Shown piece by piece: positions 1-8,699 of a stretch of DNA of 64,000 bases. The translations under genes and the position numbers were made by a program. The stretch's first letter is position 1. Every line of letters begins with the position of its first letter. The stretch comes from Desulfohalovibrio reitneri (lineage in GTDB: Bacteria; Desulfobacterota; Desulfovibrionia; Desulfovibrionales; Desulfovibrionaceae). The DNA lies in the NCBI RefSeq assembly GCF_000711295.1, contig NZ_JOMJ01000003.1, positions 2,181,501-2,245,500 on the forward strand. Reading direction: 5' to 3'. Under the pieces are notes generated by a model, which saw only the letters and a list, made by a program, of their open reading frames with translations, had not been told where the DNA came from and searched no databases.

Positions 1-1
1 T

Positions 2-259
2 CTCGCGCCGGTGACCTGTTTCGGTCTGGCCCAGGGGCTGAACATTCCATCGGCGCTGACGCTTCTGAACACACTGGCTCCGGGCAAGTACAGGGGCATG
101 TTCATGGCCGCCAACGCCACCATCCTGCGCGTCGGCCAGTCCATCGGCCCGCTGCTCATGGGCGGGGTCTACCTCCTGGCCGGGCTGGAAGGAGTATTCC
201 TGCTGGCTTCGGCCATGGCCGTGGCCATGGGCCTGGCCTGCTTCAAGCTCATCCGGTAG
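2..259 (+). CDS. MFS transporter, C-terminal fragment
   Basis: The open frame runs in from the left edge, so only the last 85 or so residues are present. They form two hydrophobic segments separated by a short polar loop (GKYRG), followed by a glycine-rich helix (SIGPLLMGG). This is the usual look of the last transmembrane helices of a major facilitator superfamily exporter. The frame is open from base 2, and the first in-frame GTG at 11 is not a convincing start. Family placement rests on hydrophobic pattern only; substrate unknown. Confidence 0.6.
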   Translation, partial: LAPVTCFGLAQGLNIPSALTLLNTLAPGKYRGMFMAANATILRVGQSIGPLLMGGVYLLAGLEGVFLLASAMAVAMGLACFKLIR

Positions 260-274
260 CGCCGCGCAAGACGC

Positions 275-302
275 TTGCCAGGGAGTCGGACCATGGTATT
301 GT
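275..302 (+). promoter_or_regulatory. sigma-70-like promoter for the lipoprotein gene
   Basis: TTGCCA at 275-280 and TATTGT at 297-302 are separated by 16 bases, just after the MFS stop codon and about 24 bases before the lipoprotein ATG. The fit to the vegetative consensus is moderate. It is inferred from sequence and position only. Confidence 0.4.
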
Positions 303-325
303 GGCCGTAAAACACGGAGGTCCCC

Positions 326-733
326 ATGCCCGGTAAAACGTGGCTCGCCTTGCTGATACTGGCGGCGATGCTGGCCGGTTGCGCCAAGCCGACCATGACG
401 CTGTCCAACTTCAGGTTCCATTGCAACTTCGTCACCAACCGCAACCTGCATCGGTATCCGGCGGCCTGCAGCTCCTTTACCCGCAAGCGCATCTGCAACG
501 ACTACTCAGACGGCCTGGCCGCCCTGGGAGCGGACGCGGATCTGCGCCAGTGCCTGCAAACCTGCGACCGGCTGCGCAAGGAAGTGCGCAGCAAGACGCA
601 GGCGGCCATCAACTGCATCGACATCCTGGATAACGCGGACCTCAACTGCAAGATTTACTGCCGCCGCAACTACGAGGGGACGCTGGCCGATTCGGATACC
701 GCCTTCCTTGCCCCGCGCGCGGAAAGAAACTAG
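326..733 (+). CDS. Cysteine-rich lipoprotein with twin CX3C pairs
   Basis: A 135-residue protein with a hydrophobic signal and the lipobox LAGC, so Cys19 should be lipidated and the protein anchored to a membrane outside the cytoplasm. Eight further cysteines follow (33, 48, 57, 76, 80, 97, 108, 112). They include two CX3C pairs, Cys76/Cys80 and Cys108/Cys112, on predicted helices about 27 residues apart. That spacing recalls helical hairpins closed by two disulfides. The start is supported by GGAGG at 315-319. No family is recognised and the function is unknown; an envelope disulfide-stabilised protein is inference. It lies alone between the MFS gene and the aromatic pathway genes. Confidence 0.75.
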   Translation: MPGKTWLALLILAAMLAGCAKPTMTLSNFRFHCNFVTNRNLHRYPAACSSFTRKRICNDYSDGLAALGADADLRQCLQTCDRLRKEVRSKTQAAINCIDILDNADLNCKIYCRRNYEGTLADSDTAFLAPRAERN

Positions 734-766
734 GCTCCCGCAAAACCCAAACTTTCCGGGGGCGAC

Positions 767-1870
767 ATGTCTGACGCGATAAAGGCGGAAAAACTGACGA
801 GCTGGGGCATCCCCTTTGACGAATACCTGGTTGTATCCGGGCCGTGCAGCGCCGAGAGCGAGGAGCAGGTGCTGGCCACGGCCAAGGGGCTGGCCGAGCT
901 TGGCCGGGTGAACATGCTGCGGGCGGGCATCTGGAAGCCCCGCACGCGGCCCGGATCCTTCGAGGGCGTGGGCAAGGAGGGGCTGTACTGGTTGAAACAG
1001 GCGGGCAAGGAGGTCGGCCTGCCCGTGACCTGCGAGGTGGCCACCCCGCAACACGTGGAAGAGGCCCTGGAGGCGGGCATCGACGTGCTCTGGATCGGGG
1101 CGCGCACCACCGTGAACCCCTTCTCGGTGCAGCCCATCGCCGACGCCCTCAAGGGCGTGGACATCCCGGTCATGGTCAAGAACCCCATCAACCCGGACAT
1201 CGAGCTGTGGCTGGGTGCGCTGGAGCGGGTGCAGACCTCGGGAATCACCAAGCTGGCGGCCATCCACCGGGGCTTCACCGCCTACAAGAAGTCCCGCTTC
1301 CGCAACAAGCCCAACTGGAAGATTCCCATCGAGCTGCGCCGCCGCGTGCCCTCGCTGCCCATCATCTGCGACCCCTCCCACATTTGCGGCACCCGCGCAC
1401 TCATCCAGGAAGTCGCCCAGACCGCCCTGGACCTGACCTTCGACGGCCTGATGATCGAGTCGCACATCGACCCGGACTCGGCCTTGTCCGACGCCAAGCA
1501 GCAGCTCAAGCCCAAGGCCCTGGGCAAGGTGCTGGCCGCGCTGCAGACCAAGAAGGAGAAGGCCGGGTCGGAGCAGGCCGCCTACCTGGACAACATGCGC
1601 GGCATCCTGGACCAGATCGACACCGCCCTGCTGGGGCTCATCCGGCAGCGCATGGACGTTTCCCGCTCCATCGGCGCCTTCAAGAAGGCCAACGGCATCT
1701 CCGTGTACCAGCCCAAGCGCTGGAAGCAGACCCTGCAGCAGCGCATCCGCCAGGGCAAGGAGTTGGGGCTGGACGAGGATTTCGTACTGCGCGTCTACCA
1801 GTACGTGCATGAGGAATCCATCCGCCACCAGGAGTCCGGGGCCTCCGACCTGACCGGGGAAAGGGACTGA
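767..1870 (+). CDS. Bifunctional DAHP synthase / chorismate mutase
   Basis: A 367-residue fusion. Residues 1-260 are a DAHP synthase of the short (I-beta) type, which condenses phosphoenolpyruvate with erythrose 4-phosphate as the first shikimate step: GPCSAES at 25-31 and KPRTRPGSF at 57-65 are the substrate-binding signatures. Residues 270-355 form a helical AroQ-type chorismate mutase, which converts chorismate to prephenate (ILDQIDTALLGLIRQRM, then the YQPKRW segment). A C-terminal mutase is known in Bacteroidetes DAHP synthases, where it also serves feedback control by prephenate. Here it is directly coupled to aroB, so one unit makes the first two pathway products. Allosteric behaviour is inferred from the fusion, not visible. 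Confidence 0.93.
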   Translation: MSDAIKAEKLTSWGIPFDEYLVVSGPCSAESEEQVLATAKGLAELGRVNMLRAGIWKPRTRPGSFEGVGKEGLYWLKQAGKEVGLPVTCEVATPQHVEEALEAGIDVLWIGARTTVNPFSVQPIADALKGVDIPVMVKNPINPDIELWLGALERVQTSGITKLAAIHRGFTAYKKSRFRNKPNWKIPIELRRRVPSLPIICDPSHICGTRALIQEVAQTALDLTFDGLMIESHIDPDSALSDAKQQLKPKALGKVLAALQTKKEKAGSEQAAYLDNMRGILDQIDTALLGLIRQRMDVSRSIGAFKKANGISVYQPKRWKQTLQQRIRQGKELGLDEDFVLRVYQYVHEESIRHQESGASDLTGERD

Positions 1871-2970
1871 TGGAGGAGGTGCGGGTCTGCCTCCGCCGGG
1901 AGGAGGACCTTTCCTATGACATCCGCGTGGGGCCGGGGCAGTTGGACAGGGTGGCCGACGACCTGGCGGCGCGCCCCGTGGCCGCTCGCTATCTGGTGCT
2001 CACCGACGCCACCGTGGGCGAACTGTACGCCGGGGAGTTGCGGCGGCAACTGGTTGAGCGCGGCCTGTGCGCCGGGTACGTGGAGGTGCGGCCGGGCGAG
2101 GAGTCAAAAAGTCTGGCCGTGCTGGAGCGGGTGCTCTCTCAGATGCTGGCCCAGCGCGTGGACCGGGGCGACTGCCTGCTGGCCGTGGGCGGCGGCGTGG
2201 TCGGCGATCTGGGCGGCTTCGCAGCGGGCTGCTACATGCGCGGCATCCCCTTCGCGCAGGTGCCCACCACGCTTTTGTCCCAGGTGGATTCCTCGGTGGG
2301 CGGCAAGACCGCTGTCAACCTGCCCGGGGCCAAGAACGCCTGCGGCCTCTTCCATCAGCCCGCCCGCGTGTACGCCGACGTGCGCGCCCTGGCCACCCTG
2401 CCGGAGTTCGAGCTGCGCAGCGGGCTGGCCGAGGTGGTCAAGTACGCCCTCATCGCGGACGAGGGGTTCGCCGCCTATCTGGAGGAAAACGCCCGCTCCC
2501 TGCTGGCCCTGGAGGACGAGGCCGCCACCCGCACCGTGGCCGCCTGCTGCTCCCTCAAGGCCGGCGTGGTGGAGCGGGACGAGCGGGAGTCCGGCCCGCG
2601 CATGATTCTCAACTACGGCCACACCATCGGTCACGCCCTGGAGGACATCAGCTCCTACGGCCTCAGCCACGGCGAGGCCGTGGCCTACGGCATGCGCTGC
2701 ATGTCGCGTCTGGCGGGCATGACCGGCATGCTGTCGCCCAGCGACCAGGCCCGGCACGACCGGCTTTTGAACGCCTTCGGCCTGGCCACCAGGCCACTGG
2801 ATCTGGACGTGGACCGTGTGCTGGCCGCCACCGCCACGGACAAGAAGGCCCGGGGCGGGGTGCTGCGGCTGGTGGTGCCCACCGCCCTGGGCAGGGTGGA
2901 GGTCCGCGACGACGTGGACCGCCACCTGCTGCGCCGGGCGGTGGCCGAAACCCTGGCCGATCCGGCCTAG
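1870..2970 (+). CDS. aroB: 3-dehydroquinate synthase
   Basis: This 366-residue enzyme cyclises DAHP to 3-dehydroquinate, the second shikimate step, using NAD and a divalent metal. The NAD-binding GGGVVGDLGGF is at 107-117, followed by YMRGIPFAQVPTTLLSQVDS and the SVGGKTAVN loop. Metal ligands are expected in LAEVVKY, NYGHTIGHALE and SHGEAVAYG, all present. Length is normal for the family. The ATG at 1870 shares one base with the upstream TGA, indicating translational coupling to the DAHP synthase gene. Some Desulfovibrio relatives use the archaeal-type aminotransferring alternative, but this one has the classical enzyme. Confidence 0.96.
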   Translation: MEEVRVCLRREEDLSYDIRVGPGQLDRVADDLAARPVAARYLVLTDATVGELYAGELRRQLVERGLCAGYVEVRPGEESKSLAVLERVLSQMLAQRVDRGDCLLAVGGGVVGDLGGFAAGCYMRGIPFAQVPTTLLSQVDSSVGGKTAVNLPGAKNACGLFHQPARVYADVRALATLPEFELRSGLAEVVKYALIADEGFAAYLEENARSLLALEDEAATRTVAACCSLKAGVVERDERESGPRMILNYGHTIGHALEDISSYGLSHGEAVAYGMRCMSRLAGMTGMLSPSDQARHDRLLNAFGLATRPLDLDVDRVLAATATDKKARGGVLRLVVPTALGRVEVRDDVDRHLLRRAVAETLADPA

Positions 2971-2988
2971 CTCCGGCGGGAGGCGGCT

Positions 2989-4095
2989 GTGGGCGCGAAG
3001 AAAAAGGAAGTCTACGAGCTGCGGTGGATCACGGACTCGCTGGCCGTGGGCTCCGCCCCCATGTCCTACGCCGACCTGGAGTCCATCAAGGACCAGGGCG
3101 TGCGGGCCGTGCTGAACCTGTGCGCCGAGTTCTGCGACCTGCACTGGCTGGAGTCCGAGTCCGGGCTGGAGGTCTACTACCTGCCCATCCCGGACGAGAA
3201 GGCACCGGACATGGACGAGCTGGAGAAGGCCCTGGAGTGGCTGGACGGGGAAATCTACCTCGGCCGCAAGGTGCTGGTGCACTGCCGCTTCGGCATAGGC
3301 CGCACCGGTACGGTGATCAAGGCCTGGCTGCTGCGCAAGGGGCTGACCTCCAAGCAGGCTGACAAGCGGCTGCACGGCTTCCGCTCCCAGCCGGCAAATT
3401 TCGGCCAATGGCGGTTCCTGCGCCGCTACGGCAAGCAGCAGAGCAAGCTGACCATCCGCGAGCCCTCCCTGGAGCACAACCGCCAGGTGGACCTGGCCCC
3501 CTTCTTCGCCGACTACGAGGCCCTTTTGGAGCGGCTGGACGAGGAATTGCGGGAGCAGGGCGTCACCGAGCGCTGCGGCATGGAGCACGACGGCTGCTGC
3601 ACCTCCCTGGTGCGGCTTTCCCTGGCGGCGGCGGTGTACATCCACCACGCCTCCAACCTGTCCCTGGGCCGCCGCGACCGCGAGGAGGTCAAGAGCCGGG
3701 CCGTGGAGGCGGGCAAGACGCAGCGGCGGGTGCAGCGGGAGGTGCGGGCGCGGACCGGCCACGGAGGGCTCACCCCGGAGGTCTCGCGCGCCTACCGCAA
3801 GGAGGGCGTCACCTGCCCCTTGAGCGAGCTTGGCGAGTGCCGCATCTTTCCCCAGCGCCCGGTTTCCTGCCGCCTGTCCGATCTGCCCAGGGAGAAGCGG
3901 GCGGAGCTGCGGCTGGAGCTTTCCCCCTCCCTGCGCAAGCTCTCCGGCGACCTCTTCCAGGCCTACGCCGGAACCTTCCCCAAGACCCTGGACGCCACCT
4001 TCTCCCTGAACAACGTCCTCACCGGCCGCTTCGTGCAGGAGTTTTTCCACCTGCTGGTGAAGAACGAAGCGTCCCGGGGGGCGGCTGCTCCCTGA
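2989..4095 (+). CDS. Dual-specificity phosphatase fused to a YkgJ-like Cys-cluster domain
   Basis: A 368-residue protein with two unrelated halves. Residues 15-140 form a small dual-specificity phosphatase: [10 protein letters not shown] contains the CX5R loop, with nucleophile Cys99 and Arg105. Residues 180-340 carry the cysteine pattern of the YkgJ/UPF0153 family (HDGCC, then [20 protein letters not shown]), thought to bind zinc or iron. A GTG start is chosen because GGGAGG at 2976-2981 precedes it. The gene begins 18 bases after aroB and is probably co-transcribed with it. The substrate is unknown: the phosphatase could act on phosphoprotein or a small phosphate ester. Domain assignments are firm; the joint role is open. 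Confidence 0.85.
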   Translation: MGAKKKEVYELRWITDSLAVGSAPMSYADLESIKDQGVRAVLNLCAEFCDLHWLESESGLEVYYLPIPDEKAPDMDELEKALEWLDGEIYLGRKVLVHCRFGIGRTGTVIKAWLLRKGLTSKQADKRLHGFRSQPANFGQWRFLRRYGKQQSKLTIREPSLEHNRQVDLAPFFADYEALLERLDEELREQGVTERCGMEHDGCCTSLVRLSLAAAVYIHHASNLSLGRRDREEVKSRAVEAGKTQRRVQREVRARTGHGGLTPEVSRAYRKEGVTCPLSELGECRIFPQRPVSCRLSDLPREKRAELRLELSPSLRKLSGDLFQAYAGTFPKTLDATFSLNNVLTGRFVQEFFHLLVKNEASRGAAAP

Positions 4096-4153
4096 CGGCG
4101 GGGGAAAACCCTCTCACCGAAACCCCCCCATTCACTCCCCTGTCGCTTCCGCG

Positions 4154-4187
4154 CTTTTCCGGTAGTGCTGACAATGAACCGGAAAAG
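4154..4187 (+). promoter_or_regulatory. Perfect 10-bp inverted repeat before rubredoxin
   Basis: CTTTTCCGGT at 4154-4163 and its exact complement ACCGGAAAAG at 4178-4187 flank a 14-base spacer. The second arm ends six bases before the rubredoxin ribosome site (AAGGAG, 4194-4199). It may be an operator for a dimeric repressor or a hairpin in the leader. There is no U-tract after it, so it is not a terminator. Confidence 0.4.
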
Positions 4188-4205
4188 GAAAACAAGGAGT
4201 CGATC

Positions 4206-4583
4206 ATGGGTAAAGCGAATGAAATGTACCAGTGCCAGGTTCACAACTGCGGCTACGTGTACGACCCGGAAGTGGGCGACCCCCCCCGGGGCATCAAGCC
4301 CGGAACCCAGTTCCAGGACCTGCCCGAGGACTGGAAGTGCCCCATTTGCGGCGCGCACAAGCACATGTTCAAGCCCCTGGCCGGTCCCGGCTCCGTGCTG
4401 TACGAGAACGTGCGCCACCACGCGGGCATGGCCGGGTACAGCGACCAGGAGATCGAGAAGCACATCGCCAAGGGCGATGTGCGCATCACCAGCCGCGTGG
4501 CCGCTTCGGCCCGGGGGGCCGCCCCGGCTGACGTGGACATCCACAAGTCCGTGGACCACCAGGACAAGGAACCTCAGGCCTAA
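4206..4583 (+). CDS. Rubredoxin of the CX4C (Rd2) type with C-terminal extension
   Basis: A one-electron carrier. The first 55 residues are a rubredoxin fold: iron ligands Cys10, Cys15, Cys45 and Cys48, with the family signatures [11 protein letters not shown] and [11 protein letters not shown]. The first pair is CX4C instead of the normal CX2C, as described for the second rubredoxin of Desulfovibrio desulfuricans. Total length is 125 residues because of a roughly 70-residue tail rich in His and Ala and without cysteines. ATG 4206 is preceded by AAGGAG at good spacing. The gene is monocistronic, with a strong terminator behind it. In sulfate reducers, rubredoxins feed oxygen or superoxide reductases; the partner here is unknown. 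Confidence 0.92.
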   Translation: MGKANEMYQCQVHNCGYVYDPEVGDPPRGIKPGTQFQDLPEDWKCPICGAHKHMFKPLAGPGSVLYENVRHHAGMAGYSDQEIEKHIAKGDVRITSRVAASARGAAPADVDIHKSVDHQDKEPQA

Positions 4584-4617
4584 CTGCCAAAGGACGTCCA
4601 GTCCGGCGAACCGAAGC

Positions 4618-4656
4618 GGGCGGCGGGGAGCGCGAGGCTCCCCGCCGCCCGTTTTT
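4618..4656 (+). terminator. Intrinsic terminator after rubredoxin
   Basis: A perfect 14-bp stem (4618-4631 with 4637-4650), a 5-base loop, then TTTTT at 4652-4656. It separates the rubredoxin gene from the convergent flavoprotein gene. Confidence 0.9.
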
Positions 4657-4686
4657 ATTGGAACGTGAAGAAAAGCGCGGGCCGGG

Positions 4687-5862
4687 TCAGACGGACTGCC
4701 CGGCGGCCATGCCCGAGGCCAGGGCCCAGTGCAGGTTGTAGCCGCCCAGCCGCCCGGTGACGTCCAGGCATTCCCCCACGACGAACAGCCCCGCCACGCT
4801 TTGGGCCTCCATGGTCTTGGAGGAGATGGCCCGCGTGTCCACGCCCCCGGCGGTGACTTCGGCCTTGGCCCAGGCATCGGGCGGCAACAGGCCAAGGTCG
4901 TGGCGGTGCAGGGCGTCGAGTTTCTCCGGCCAGTCCGCGCCCAGGTCGCCCAGGGTGCCGTTCCAGCCGAGCAGGCGGCACAGGGCGGCGGCCAGTCGTT
5001 TGGGCAGCGGGCGGGCCAGGGCGTTGCGGACCAGCATCTTGTCCCGGCCCGCCAGTTCTCTAGCCAAGTCCAGACCCGGCAGCCAGTCCACCACCAGATG
5101 TTCCCCGGCCCCCAGAAAGAGGGAGGCGTCCAGCGCGGCCGGGCCGGACAAGCCGGTGTGGGTGAAGAGCAGGTTGCCGGCCACGGGCCGGGGCGGGGGG
5201 GTGTCCAGATGCACGGCCACCCGGGCGGAGACGCCGGACAGCTCCCGGCAGACTGGCTTCAGGGGTCCGGCGGCGCGCAGGGGGACCAGGGCGGGACGCG
5301 GCTCGATGACCTCCAGCCTCAGGGAGCGGCAGACCGCGTAGCCATCGGGTGTCGCTCCCGCCTGAGGCCAGGCCGGGCCGCCGGAGGCCACCACCAGCTT
5401 GTCGCAGGCCACTTCGCCGCCGGATGTCTCCACCAGAAAGCCGCCGCCGTCGCGCTGGCGCACGGACAGCACGGCCGTCTCCAGCCGGATGCGCGCCCCG
5501 GCTTGGCGGGCGCGCTCTTCCAGCCAGTCCGCCACCGCCTCCGCGCCCTGGGCGCAGAAGATGCGGCCCGGCTCGTGCGGCTCCACCGTGTCCAGGCCGC
5601 CTTTGTGCAGCAAGTCGACCGCCTGCCAGGGGGTGAAGCGGGCCAGGGCGGACTTGGCGAAGTGGGGGTTGGCGCACAGGTAGTCGCCCGCGTCCAACTC
5701 CAGGTTGGTCAGGTTGCAGCCGCCGCCCCCGGCGATGCGCACCTTGCGCGCGGTTCCCGGGCCGCGCTCCAGGACGAGCGTGTCCAGTCCCCGGGAGGCG
5801 GCCTCGGCAGCGCAGGTCAGCCCGGCGGCCCCCGCGCCCATGATGCAGACGTGGCAACGCAT
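4687..5862 (-). CDS. HI0933/BaiN-family FAD-dependent oxidoreductase
   Basis: A 391-residue cytoplasmic flavoprotein. Residues 5-35 are an FAD-binding Rossmann loop (IMGAGAAGLTCA), followed by the family signature region AGGGGCNLTN and, near the C-terminus, the second dinucleotide-contact stretch VGECLDVTGRLGGYNL. This order and length match the HI0933 (YhiN) family, some members of which reduce unsaturated bile-acid intermediates (BaiN). Most have no known substrate. The fourth residue of the usual GGGRCN motif is Gly here instead of Arg. It is convergent with rubredoxin, with no sign of an operon. The redox partner is unknown. Confidence 0.88.
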   Translation of the reverse strand: MRCHVCIMGAGAAGLTCAAEAASRGLDTLVLERGPGTARKVRIAGGGGCNLTNLELDAGDYLCANPHFAKSALARFTPWQAVDLLHKGGLDTVEPHEPGRIFCAQGAEAVADWLEERARQAGARIRLETAVLSVRQRDGGGFLVETSGGEVACDKLVVASGGPAWPQAGATPDGYAVCRSLRLEVIEPRPALVPLRAAGPLKPVCRELSGVSARVAVHLDTPPPRPVAGNLLFTHTGLSGPAALDASLFLGAGEHLVVDWLPGLDLARELAGRDKMLVRNALARPLPKRLAAALCRLLGWNGTLGDLGADWPEKLDALHRHDLGLLPPDAWAKAEVTAGGVDTRAISSKTMEAQSVAGLFVVGECLDVTGRLGGYNLHWALASGMAAGQSV

Positions 5863-6083
5863 GACCGGGCAGGTGTAGCCCAGGCGAGGCCGGGCGGCAA
5901 TGGCTGCGGGCTATCCAGCCGGGAAGTTGCGGGAAAACGGATTGTTACGAACGCCGTCACACTGGCGTGATACGCGCGGCACGCTTGTCTGCTTTTCTGC
6001 CCCCGCGTTCCGCACGGGAGGGGGACTCCCGCGGCGCGCCAGGAAGGCCGAATCATTCGGCGAACTCACCGCGGGAAAAAGGA

Positions 6084-8492
6084 ATGCTCCGGAAAATACC
6101 CTTTCGCACCAAGCTGGTCATCGCCTCCCTGTTCATCGTTTTCGTGACCCTGGCCTGCATGGCCGCCACCCAGTTCGTCACCACCAAGCGCGGCTACCTG
6201 CGCAACGGCCAGGAGACGCTGTCCAACGTCAGCCGTTCCCTGCGCGAGCTGGCCAGCCTGCAGCACGACCTCAAGAAGAAGAACGCCGCCTCGGACCTGA
6301 GCATCATGCGGACCCAGTTCGAGTTGAAGGGCTTCCCCATCGTCCAGCCGCTGATGGAGGTGGAGGCCCCCCTTCGCTCCCAGCGCGGCGGACAGCCCGC
6401 CAAGGCCACCCTGCCCGGTTTCAAGCTGGGCCCGAAGTTCCTGCACGAGGACACCGGCCTGGTGGACAAGGTCACCGATCTCACCGGGGCCTGGGCCTCG
6501 GTTCTGCAACTGCACGAGGACAGGCTCATCCGGGTGAGCACCAGCGTGCAGGCGGACGGCGGACGCGCCTCTTGGACGTATCTGGAGAACGACTCCCCCG
6601 CCTACCAGGCGCTTGAGCGCGGCGAGCCGGTCACTGCCCGCGCCTGGGTGGGGGACGGCTGGGCCATGGCCGCCTATGCCCCGGTCAAGGACATGGGCGA
6701 CCAAATCATCGGCGCGGTGGAGGTTGCCCGGCCCATCGTCACGGCCGAGCTGGCCCGGGCCGTGCCCAAGTTCGACGTGGGCGGCCACGGCTTCTCCTTC
6801 GCCTTCACCGGGGACGGGCGGGTTGTCATCCGGCCCGGGGACAAGCTGGCCGTGAATCTGGGAAGGCTCTCCTACGGCGATGCCTTTCTGGAGGCCGACG
6901 GGGGCCTGGTTTCCTACAACCTGGACGGCGAGGAGTGGCTGGGCCGGGTCATGTACTTCGAGCCCTGGGACATGCGTTTCGCCACGGTCGTCTCCCGCGC
7001 CGATCTCATGGCCGGAGTGAATGAACAGATCATCACCGGCGGCGGCATCGCCGCGGCCGTGGCCCTGGCGGCTTCCCTGCTGGTCATCTGGCTGACCAGC
7101 CGCACCCTCATGCGGCCCATGTACGGCTTGGCCAACCTGTCCCGCGAGGTTTCGCGGGGCAACTTCAACGCCACTTTCGAGTACGGGGTCAACGATACCA
7201 TTGGGCAGACCGTGCGGGCCATGAACTCCATGGTCGGCGAGCTCAAGGAGAAGCTGGGCTTTTCCCAGGGCGTGCTGGCCGGGCTCATCGTGCCTTGCGC
7301 CGTGGTGGACCTCGACGACCGCATCACCCACATCAACCGCGAGGCCATGGACATCCTGGGCCACAGCGGCCAGCCGGAGGAGTACCGGGGCCACCCCGTC
7401 TCGGAACTGGCCGGGGGGCCGTGCCGCCTGGCCGACCTCACGCGGCGGGCCATGGACGAGAAGCGGCAGATCACCGAGGAGACCGAGTACCGCCGGGCCG
7501 ACGGCTCCACCCTCTACCTGCGCGCCGCCGCCACCCCCATCTATGATTTGGACAAGGCCATCATGGGCGCCATGGCCATGTGGGTGGACCTGACCCGGGA
7601 GCGTGAGCAGCAGGAGCGGGTCACGGCGCAGAACGAGAAGATCGCCGAGGCTGCGGCCGACGCGGGCGACATATCCCAGCAGCTTTCCTCCGCCACCACC
7701 GAGCTGGCCGCCCAGATCGATTCCTCGGCCCGGGGCGCGGAGGAGCAGAAGGCCCGCGCCTCCGAGGCCGCCCGAGCCATGGAGCGCATGAATTCCCTGG
7801 TGGAGGAGGTCTCGGTCTCCGCCTCCACCTCCGCCGATCTCTCCGGCCGCACCCGCGGGAAAGCGGAGGAGGGCGAGGAGGTCGTGCGCGAGGCCGTGCG
7901 GGTCATGGAGCGCGTATCGGAGAAGGCGGGCGCGCTGCAAACCGATATGGGCGAGCTGGCCAAACAGGCCGAGGACATCGGCCGCATCGTCGGCGTAATC
8001 ACCGACATCGCAGACCAGACCAACCTGCTGGCGCTCAACGCGGCCATCGAGGCCGCTCGCGCGGGCGAGGCGGGGCGAGGCTTCGCCGTTGTGGCCGACG
8101 AGGTGCGCAAGCTGGCGGAGAAAACCATGGGGGCCACCAAGGAGGTGGGCGAGGCCATCCGGGCCATCCAGTCCTCGGCTTCCTCCAGCGTTTCATCCAC
8201 CCAGGAGGCTGCCGAGGCCCTGGACGAGGGCAACCGGCTGACCATCCGCTCCGGCGAGGCCCTCGGCGAGATCGTGAGCATGGCCCAGCGGACCGCCGAG
8301 CACGTGGAAGGCATCGTGAACGTGGTGGAGTCGCAGGCCGGTGTGTCCAGCGAGGTGAACCGCGCCAGCGAGCGGGTGGATCTCATCGCCGGGGAAACCG
8401 CCGAGGCCATGCGCCATTCCAGGGAGGCCATCACCGACCTGGAGAAGCTGGCCGGGACCCTGAAACAGGTCATCGAGGGCATGCGCTCCTAG
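6084..8492 (+). CDS. Methyl-accepting chemotaxis protein with cytoplasmic PAS domain
   Basis: An 802-residue transducer. Domains: a transmembrane segment at about 9-28; a periplasmic sensor of roughly 285 residues, Cache-like; a second transmembrane segment at 316-337; HAMP to about 395; a PAS domain at about 395-520; and a signalling helix bundle whose tip, starting with [18 protein letters not shown], begins near residue 644. It should signal to CheA/CheW arrays. ATG 6084 is chosen because the transmembrane helix begins right after it. The frame is open 117 bases further upstream to a GTG without other support. The internal PAS suggests that it integrates an external ligand with a redox or energy cue. 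The ligand is unknown. Confidence 0.93.
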   Translation: MLRKIPFRTKLVIASLFIVFVTLACMAATQFVTTKRGYLRNGQETLSNVSRSLRELASLQHDLKKKNAASDLSIMRTQFELKGFPIVQPLMEVEAPLRSQRGGQPAKATLPGFKLGPKFLHEDTGLVDKVTDLTGAWASVLQLHEDRLIRVSTSVQADGGRASWTYLENDSPAYQALERGEPVTARAWVGDGWAMAAYAPVKDMGDQIIGAVEVARPIVTAELARAVPKFDVGGHGFSFAFTGDGRVVIRPGDKLAVNLGRLSYGDAFLEADGGLVSYNLDGEEWLGRVMYFEPWDMRFATVVSRADLMAGVNEQIITGGGIAAAVALAASLLVIWLTSRTLMRPMYGLANLSREVSRGNFNATFEYGVNDTIGQTVRAMNSMVGELKEKLGFSQGVLAGLIVPCAVVDLDDRITHINREAMDILGHSGQPEEYRGHPVSELAGGPCRLADLTRRAMDEKRQITEETEYRRADGSTLYLRAAATPIYDLDKAIMGAMAMWVDLTREREQQERVTAQNEKIAEAAADAGDISQQLSSATTELAAQIDSSARGAEEQKARASEAARAMERMNSLVEEVSVSASTSADLSGRTRGKAEEGEEVVREAVRVMERVSEKAGALQTDMGELAKQAEDIGRIVGVITDIADQTNLLALNAAIEAARAGEAGRGFAVVADEVRKLAEKTMGATKEVGEAIRAIQSSASSSVSSTQEAAEALDEGNRLTIRSGEALGEIVSMAQRTAEHVEGIVNVVESQAGVSSEVNRASERVDLIAGETAEAMRHSREAITDLEKLAGTLKQVIEGMRS

Positions 8493-8496
8493 TGCA

Positions 8497-8514
8497 TTGT
8501 TACGGTTTGGTGAC
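8497..8514 (+). promoter_or_regulatory. Possible Pho box upstream of pstS
   Basis: TTGTTAC (8497-8503) and TGGTGAC (8508-8514) are 7-base direct repeats at an 11-base period, the layout PhoB uses. A further TTGTCAC lies at 8523-8529 but out of phase. The match to the enterobacterial CTGTCAT repeats is partial. The evidence is mainly its position before a phosphate-binding-protein gene. Confidence 0.33.
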
Positions 8515-8699
8515 GAATCGTGTTGTCACTCGGGCTGCCGACGGAAAAAAGCTGTCGAATAAGCGTTTTGAGCGGATTCGGCTTGTTTCCGAAATGTCAT
8601 ATGGCAACCAAGCAAGTGTAACACGTGGATCATATCAAGTTGAGGTTCGAAGAGGTTGCTCAAACGGGAATCATCCCAAAGTTCGTAAGGAGGAGTTAC

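Noticed and set aside
506-1828. A 440-residue minus-strand open frame opposite the DAHP synthase gene
   Set aside because: It is a shadow of a GC-rich coding region: composition is Gly/His/Leu/Val-rich with no domain, and the plus strand encodes a clear enzyme.
2104-4050. A 648-residue minus-strand open frame opposite aroB and the phosphatase fusion
   Set aside because: It spans two real genes in opposite orientation and shows only low-complexity shadow composition.
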